Assembly (NCBI GenBank): GCA_033964015.1
Contig: CM066913.1
Location: 9,914,953 to 9,978,952 of the forward strand
Direction of reading: 5' to 3'
DNA: 64,000 nucleotides
Source of the DNA: Scolanthus callimorphus
Taxonomy: Eukaryota > Cnidaria > Anthozoa > Actiniaria > Edwardsiidae
Part shown: positions 57,362 through 64,000 of the stretch, one piece after another
Layout of the letters: every line of letters starts with the position of its first letter
Numbering within the stretch: position 1 is the stretch's first letter
Notes under the pieces: generated by a model
Told to the model about the DNA's origin: nothing
What the model saw: the letters and a program-made list of their open reading frames with translations, nothing else
Database searches by the model: none
Made by a program: the position numbers and the translations under genes

Positions 57362-57435
57362 ATGTCTCATTGTCTGTCTCTTTCTGACTGTCTGTCTGCC
57401 TGTGTGTCTTCCTGTCTGCCCGTCTGTCCGGTTAT
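57362..57435. repeat. GTCT/GTCTGCC simple repeat
   Basis: Imperfect tandem TGTCTGTCT / CCTGTCTGCC units. Confidence 0.7.
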
Positions 57436-57756
57436 GGCTAGTTTTTACGGCAAACTTTGGGTGGTCTGCGTCATCGGGGATATAAACAACAACAACACCA
57501 ACAGGTTGAAATTTATTGTTAAACGCCGGCCGCCGTGTGAGAAACTGTATTTGTATGTGCGTGCGTTAATGGGGCATTAACCTTCGTCAGAGCAATGAGA
57601 AGTTTGTCCGTCCATCCGTCCGTTGGCCCGGTGATGCATCAACGCTTCAAATTCTGTCCCTCATATACTTAACATGGCAGAGACCACTCATTCTCCTCTT
57701 GTAATACATGATTTTTTCGTAGCTAGAACAAGCAGCTGATTTCACCTTGCCAAAAC

Positions 57757-57876
57757 GCATGGGCGGATTTAGAGGCGGACATTTACTGTATTTGCCAAAT
57801 GAAATTAACAATTTCGCTTCCCATAATTTCATGCCCCCCCCCCCCCCCCCCCCCCCTTCTACCTGGATCCGCCCCG
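57757..57876. mobile_element. Poly-C DNA transposon remnant
   Basis: GGGCGGATTTAGAGG on the left and CTACCTGGATCCGCCCC on the right bracket a run of about 22 C. The right end matches the 6960-7147 family. Confidence 0.5.
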
Positions 57877-60848
57877 ACGTTTCTAAGACCAGCAGCGAAG
57901 CAGCGAAGAGAAACCCGAATTTTCGCAGTTTTGGGAAGCGAAAAGTAGATTTAATCATCGTACAAGTCAAACAAGTTTACATTTGACATAAGGCAATATT
58001 TTCTGAGGAGATGGGAAGGCTTTTATGTCCACTTGCAATATTTTCAAGAATCTGTTTGGAAGCCGTTGGTGATGAAACGACAACAACCTCAAAAAACATT
58101 CTGATTGGCTTCCAATTCGAGAGCAATAAATCAGCGAATGCGAATTCGACTGACACGATACTTACGATACCGTGAGGTACTGTCGATGCCCCAAGGCGAG
58201 CAGAGCAGTCGAGAGTAAAATAATAATTAAAACACCCCTCTGTAACAGACACACCGAACACTCTAGTCTAGTCTAGTCTCCCATTGGGTTTTCAGGAGAA
58301 ATCCTTTGGGTTAGACAAATTTTCGCTGGGTCAGTTCGCGCGCGCGTGTTTACCAGTCATTGCTTCCAAACATAACCTTATTTCCGTAAAATGGAAGCAT
58401 TATGGACTCAAACACACAGGGTACCCAAATGTCGCTTTGGGTTAGGGAAAATCGCCCGGGTCAAATTAAAAGAATCGTTGGGTCTTGGGTAGGCTAAAAA
58501 CTCACTGGGTAGAGCCAAATTTCCGCTAGGTAATTAAAGCAATACATCAGCAGGATTTGACGACACGATACTAATAATTAAAGCAAGATAGCATTACTTG
58601 ACAAATATATAAGTCAAATTATTGCAGACCTTTCGAAAGATAAACCCTAAGTTTGAGTTATCTAAACCACAAACAGCTGATTGTGTATAAATTACAACAG
58701 TTGCTTTAAACGGGGTCGATATCAAAGAATCAAAGTTTCCCTGACAAAAGTAAGGTGGCTCTGCAGGGTTTCTGGAGGCATTCAATCAAGGGCGGAATCC
58801 TGCTGTCGTTGGTATTTGGGTCCTAGTGTAAAGACACTAAAGATTATAATGAGAATATAAATGATTATAACGTTTAAGCTCCTTAAAAGACGGGAGGGAA
58901 TCGTGCGGGTAGAAGATATTCGAAGCTACTAGACTTCTAGTCTAGTCGACACGCACTCATATCACAGACCCAGCCGATCGCACTGCGCATGCCCGGAGAA
59001 CAAGCGCGTCGAGATCGAGAGGCGCGCGGTGTCCCGAGTTCTAGTCCAGGACTGAGTCGAGGATGATCCAAACGCATTTCGCGTGCATGTGTTTCTCAAT
59101 TCAGACAATATAATTCCCTCCCAGGGTCTGCATGGGGATTTGCCTGTCGGTAATGTTTCCTGTAATCATCGAGGGTATTCAGTTGTTTTTGTTACCGGCA
59201 AAACACATCCATAGCCTGGAATTTAGTTTTTTTGCCTCATTCATTGTATAGATGAGTGCATTTTTTCTTTTATTTGTTCATGACATCCTATCAGTCTTAT
59301 AATATACAGGCATGTCTGAAATTTTTCTTTCGTGGGCGGACAATGTTTCTCAAGAGCTGTGAGCGACCTAAGAACTTGCCGACAGCCGAAACATGTTCAA
59401 TAGGCCAACACTCTGTCGGTTATTTCAGGACAAACGAAACTGGACAACTGAAGCTCCCGACAAAGAAGAGTCAGACGTATTACATGCATTCTAGCGCTTA
59501 AACAAGGAGCTATATCTGTCGACTTGCTACCTTGGAAGACCTTTTGTACACGGATAAGAAATCTTTCTCTTGACAGAGTCAATTTAAATACTTTCCAGCT
59601 TAAGATATTTACAGCTACTAGATTAAGTTTCGAGAAAATTCCCCTTCCGGCGTAGTGCCTAACCTGCGCTGATGAGGACGACTTAATTTCGGCTAATGAA
59701 ATCTCTGAAGCACTAATGATGAGCCTTATTAGATTGATTTAATTATCACGTATTTATCTACGTATTAGGGAATTCATCTTTCATTTTTATGGGCAATATC
59801 GAATATTTTATAGTCGTGGAATCTGAAGGCTCAAGTTGATGGCACTTAAGGTGAATATAAACGCCAAAGAACACTAAAAGTGCAAGTATCAACCTTGCCG
59901 TCATGTTTCAAGCGCGTGCTGCTCGTAGCGAGCGTGTCTGAAATGCATATGTATTTTCGAGAAAACCCGGAATGTCTGGTCTCGTCACGCAAACGGGACA
60001 GAGAAAAGAAAACACAAAGGTTTAATACGTGTACAAAATATGTGCTGAGACCGTTTTAAGCCAAATCAGCATCTTTTATACATGAGTCAACATAAATGGT
60101 TTCTGTTTCCGCTGAAGGTAAATTGTAACCGCATATTTTAATCTCGTGACTATCATTTGCCTAAACAACAATTTAACGGCTCTATTCAATAATCATTTGA
60201 TAATTAACTCTAATTGATCAGGTTTACTTTACCTACTGCAAGCATTTCATCAGAGAATTTAACTAGCTAATCCGTAAGAGGCTGGTTTTCATTTTGGAAT
60301 CTCACTGTACCCCATAGCTACACCCTTGGGCCACGCCCACTGAGACTCTAGGAATGAAATCCTACCCGGAGGTCAGCCCAACTCGAGGAGCGCGTCAAAA
60401 GAAGCTCATTATTGTTGCAATTCTACCGCTGTTTTAGTAGTCACTTTTCACCTGTCATGCGGAAAGCACTGAGGATATTCTGGCAAATTTCAGAGAAGTC
60501 TCACAGCGGCAGACGCTGAAACGCCGAGGAATCTTCTCCTTGGCCCTTCACAAACAGCAACTGAAATTTCCATCTGGGTTTCAAGTGCGTGCGATGAACA
60601 GATTTAGACGGCATTCCAGTCGCGTTGACTTGATTATTGTTTGGCCTGGCATTTGTCGCGAGGGATTGAAAACATCGCGAGCGTAAACTACAACAGACGT
60701 AAGCGTAAATATACGGTCAAATGCCTAACTCAGTCACACTACGGGACGCTAGGGTGAGCCTATAATACTGTAGTCCTTCTCTTCGTGTGTATGACACCTC
60801 AAGAGTTTTCACCGTCTGCTTATGTGTTGTATCTTTCAGGAAATAATC

Positions 60849-63642
60849 ATGACTGGAGTTGTAACGCGCTTGACACTTCTCTACCACATTATGTTCCTGC
60901 TTTCCGTTTTGTGTTACAAGTCAAAAGGTAACTGAAAGAGTTTAATGCTATTTACAAAAAAAAAACAGCCGTACTTAGCTCACACTATGGAAGATTCTCT
61001 GCGTCTTTTGTAATAGTCATGTAATGTTTACTGTCATTTGAGTCTCCGCATAACCTCAAAATACCATAACTTGTTTTTTTTGCGGACGCGATTAGTATCT
61101 TGTTGAGTACGCGCGCAACAGGAATGCGCCTATTTAGCTGATTGCTTTCAAAACATTACAGAACAAAACAGTACATCTAACAGACAATTATCACGCATTG
61201 TTCCGCGTCCAAATAAAAACACATCATTAAAATTACTACCATGGCCATGCAAAGCTTATATATGGACACTTTTTTTTTCAAAGAATCATTGTTTCTTTTG
61301 CTGACAGTGCAATTTTGTCAAACTCTTTCGTGAATTTTCGGCGATGTTTGTTTTGATGTCCTAGGGTTAAGTACATGGAGTTTGTTTTCTAACAGATTAA
61401 AAATGCAAAGGGACTTCTGCTTTGTTTTGAATAGGAAAATATAGGTCAAATCTAGACATTTCTCTACATATAAGATATTCATGTAATTGTGATATCTAGC
61501 ATTTTCAGTAAGGAAACGACTTAACAGATGCCAAGGAATGAACTTCTTGTGATTTAGCCGTATGGCATACAGTTAATCGAAACCGAACAGCAAGGCTTCT
61601 CAACCTTTGCCACCGCTAGATGCAGTCATATCGCCGGGAATCTAGTAATTCTCAATGGCCCATTATGAGATTGAGAAAGCAAATTAACGGGGTTGGGCTG
61701 CGTAGGTCAAAATTCCAGGCCGCCCCCTCATAGAAAAGGTCGCGCAAATAAAAAAAATCGCAAAGGAAAAAGTTGAAAATTGTCATAACGATCAAAGTGT
61801 CAGTATGCGGATTTGGGATTTGGCTGTTTTCAGGCATTAGACATACTGTGACGAATCCGTTTAATACACTGCAAATTACGCAAACGTCTTTTTAAATGTT
61901 GCCTACAGCATTTTTTAGCTCCTCAAGGCAGCACTTCAGCTACTTAATAAATGAAAGCGAAATTGATGTACAATTAAGGAGGCGACTTTGTGCTACGCTA
62001 CTGGAAGCTTCGCCACAAGGTTCTCGACTACTAAATGCAAAGGTCTGAGCGCAAATTGCTTTAATCTGATCGGCTATATCCTGAGGGACTATGCAGTACT
62101 GGATCTATCACTGCAGCTCTCGACTAGTCTATTGCTTCGCTAATGATATCGACAAAAATCTAGCCTTGAGAAACATTAAGCAGAAAAAATAGCTCAACAT
62201 TGTCAACTTCGCACTATTTGAAGTATTCTAGTATAGATAAGCGAAATACGTGTTTTCGTCGCATAGTGTTATAGTAATAATGTTACTGTATAAAGACGCA
62301 TCGATTACGTGCGATTAGTTGACGACATTATAACACTGCCATTGGCGTCGGGTTTTATTAAGGGGGCTCAGCATAGTTACACAGATAAATGCTTGATCTT
62401 GCCAGTTAAGCATTCGTATTGACCTTTTTTCGTCTACTTGGCCATCTTGCATATTTAGCTTGACGATAACGGGGGGAGGCATGCTCTTTTTAGTGCTTTG
62501 CTAATAACTGAGGTGCTAAAAAGTACCCATGTGAACTGGAGGTCCTGAAGGGGCGAGGAAAGCCTACATTAGAGACCTTTCGTTAACGTATGTATTAACG
62601 CTTCAAATGGGAAATAAAAGACCCAAATTAAAAAGGCATCTAAAATCCTCATTCTGAAAGCCTACATTTAGAGTACCCTGGGTATAGCTGTAAGGCTGGC
62701 AGAGCCTATTAGAGTGTAGATAGAAGCTGCGAGATAAGGTACATACAGTAGCTATAACCTCAAACTGTGCAGGTAAACTGCTTCAGTCACTATCTCAATG
62801 CTACGATTCTTTTTTTTGCCGATATGTTGATATTTTGGCAACGATTTCACTTCACGTTTGCAGTGTTTATGTGGGATTTTGCATGGTTTGCCTACGCGCG
62901 CTCTGATTGGTCCAAATCTATTCTCTATTTCACCGATAAAGTAATGGTTCTCCCCGCTATATCATAAAAACATTAGAGCACAACTTTCTATGACTTTATC
63001 GATGAATAGAGCACTTGTGATGTTGGGAGAGACAATCGAAACGTTTTAAAGTCACTCACCTACGGCTCGTGATTTTACAACGTTCTCGTGTCACTCCCAA
63101 CATCACGCGTGATATTGCGCCATAAGGTGTAGAGCCTATTATGACATCACTATAGAGCAGATTTCAGATGACCATCGTGAAAGTAAACGCAATTGTGCAA
63201 TCACTAGCCAATCAGAAACAAGAGTAATTACAACTTACTGCTCAATGGTTTCCAGCCCAGCCAATCAGGAGCCGAACCAATTGGCTAGTAATTCCTTGCT
63301 TGTAATTAGTTCGCAATTTGATTGGTTGATAGAAATAAGCAGCCAATGAGAAGGCAAACCAATTGCAAACACGACGGTCATCTGAAATCCGCTCTAACTC
63401 TATTCCAGGTGAGACTGTTTGCTATGACGTCTACGGGTGCTTCTCTAATGATCGACCCTTCAACCGGAAGTACGTTCCTCTGCCCGAGTCCCCCGCGTCT
63501 ATCCACACACAGTTCATGCTGTACACGCGCGATGCCCCGCTCAAGTACCAACAGTTGTACGAAGATACGCACATCCGGGACACGTTCTTCAACGCTACCA
63601 GGAAAACTGTCCTCATTATCCATGGATTTGCAGGCTTCACAA
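60849..63642 (+). CDS. Pancreatic-lipase-family secreted protein, N-terminal part
   Basis: The family hydrolyses acylglycerols or phospholipids outside the cell. Exon 1 (60849-60927) encodes MTGVVTRLTLLYHIMFLLSV plus LCYKSK, a clear signal peptide. Exon 2 (63409-63642) joins in phase and reads ETVCYDVYGCFSNDRPF, like the family start KEVCYERLGCFSDDSPW. It continues with QFMLYTRDAP, equivalent to RFLLYTNENP, and KTVLIIHGFAGF, equivalent to TRFIIHGF, which contributes to the oxyanion hole. The catalytic Ser-Asp-His triad, lid and PLAT domain would come later and lie beyond the window. Whether it is a triglyceride lipase, a phospholipase A1 or an inactive relative cannot be told. The phase and the signal peptide support the start chosen. 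The intron holds a TAGAGCAG-family MITE ending 12 bases before exon 2. Confidence 0.85.
63153..63396. mobile_element. TAGAGCAG-family MITE, diverged copy
   Basis: TAGAGCAGATTTCAGATGAC on the left is mirrored by GTCATCTGAAATCCGCTCTA on the right. The interior, with CCAATCAG and CCAATTG words, differs from copies 1 and 2. The right end is 12 bases from the lipase exon 2 acceptor at 63408. Confidence 0.7.
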
Positions 63643-64000
63643 GTATGTACTAAAATGTGCGCGCATCAATATAATAACAATAAAGCTAGAATTCCTTTGG
63701 AGTTTCCACTATTTCTCACTACTCCAACTCAGTGGCGCGAAATAGAGATTGGTCACAATAGATACGGACTACTACTAGGTCAAAGACCCGGCTCACTTTG
63801 CCAATAAAGCTTTGCTTCGCTGCATTCTTGATGCTAAAAAATACCTCGTATTTTATTCAGCTAGAACATTTTACCATAACGCGAGAAAGCCAGACAAATC
63901 CTTCGCATGAAGTCTGAGTTTCTGATGCGATAATATATGGATTGTATTATGTAAGGTACCAGACCCCCGATCCCACACAGGGATACTATCTCCAATCTCG
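63643..64000. other. Lipase intron, running out of the window
   Basis: Follows the donor GTATGT. No further exon or repeat is recognised. Confidence 0.5.

Larger units (their letters stand above)
57203..60848. other. Intergenic region between RSPH1 and the lipase
   Basis: Both neighbours are on the plus strand. It contains the RSPH1 poly(A) signal, a GTCT-rich simple repeat (57362-57435), a poly-C transposon end (57757-57876), and CTAGT repeats near 58262-58280. The lipase promoter should lie just before 60849. No other gene is supported. Confidence 0.5.

Overview
The window is eukaryotic nuclear DNA: every recognisable gene is split by GT-AG introns, intergenic DNA is rich in short inverted-repeat transposons, and the gene set (nucleotide-sugar transporter, PLP lyase pair, CUB membrane protein, E2-like UBE2U, radial-spoke RSPH1, pancreatic-type lipase) is metazoan. 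Gene density, short exons and repeat style fit an invertebrate, most likely an anthozoan cnidarian (sea anemone or coral). The species is inferred, not shown.

Layout. 174-5580 (+): nine C-terminal coding exons of an SLC35D-type transporter, cut by the window start; its last intron holds a LINE fragment. 8087-24008 (-) and 24317-29879 (+): two threonine ammonia-lyase-like paralogs, head to head across a 308-bp promoter carrying a perfect CRE and a CCAAT box. They share almost every exon boundary. A CUB-domain membrane protein gene (12431-16436, +) lies inside an intron of the minus-strand paralog. 32959-35415 (-): a complete UBE2U gene. 35416-51592: 16 kb without a secure gene, largely transposon-derived, including a 2.2-kb ATCGAT-rich element with a 280-bp tandem repeat, a 1.16-kb element with long terminal inverted repeats, and minisatellites. 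51593-57202 (+): RSPH1 in two coding exons, with a Penelope-like element in its intron. 60849-63642 (+): the first two exons of a pancreatic-lipase-family gene that leaves the window.

Mobile DNA is the second theme. Several families are well delimited by target-site duplications: three copies of one family with perfect 9-bp duplications, a large element with 9-bp duplications carrying a nested TTAA-flanked one, a TAA-flanked element, a TAGAGCAG family and two poly-C/poly-G families.

Four genes contain five one-base deficits, all in or next to G or C runs, where the frame resumes one base later. Consensus under-calling of homopolymers explains this better than four independent pseudogenes, so the affected genes are described as genes with a break, not as pseudogenes.

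Exon coordinates were read by hand from splice sites, phase and paralog comparison; no search or alignment program was run.
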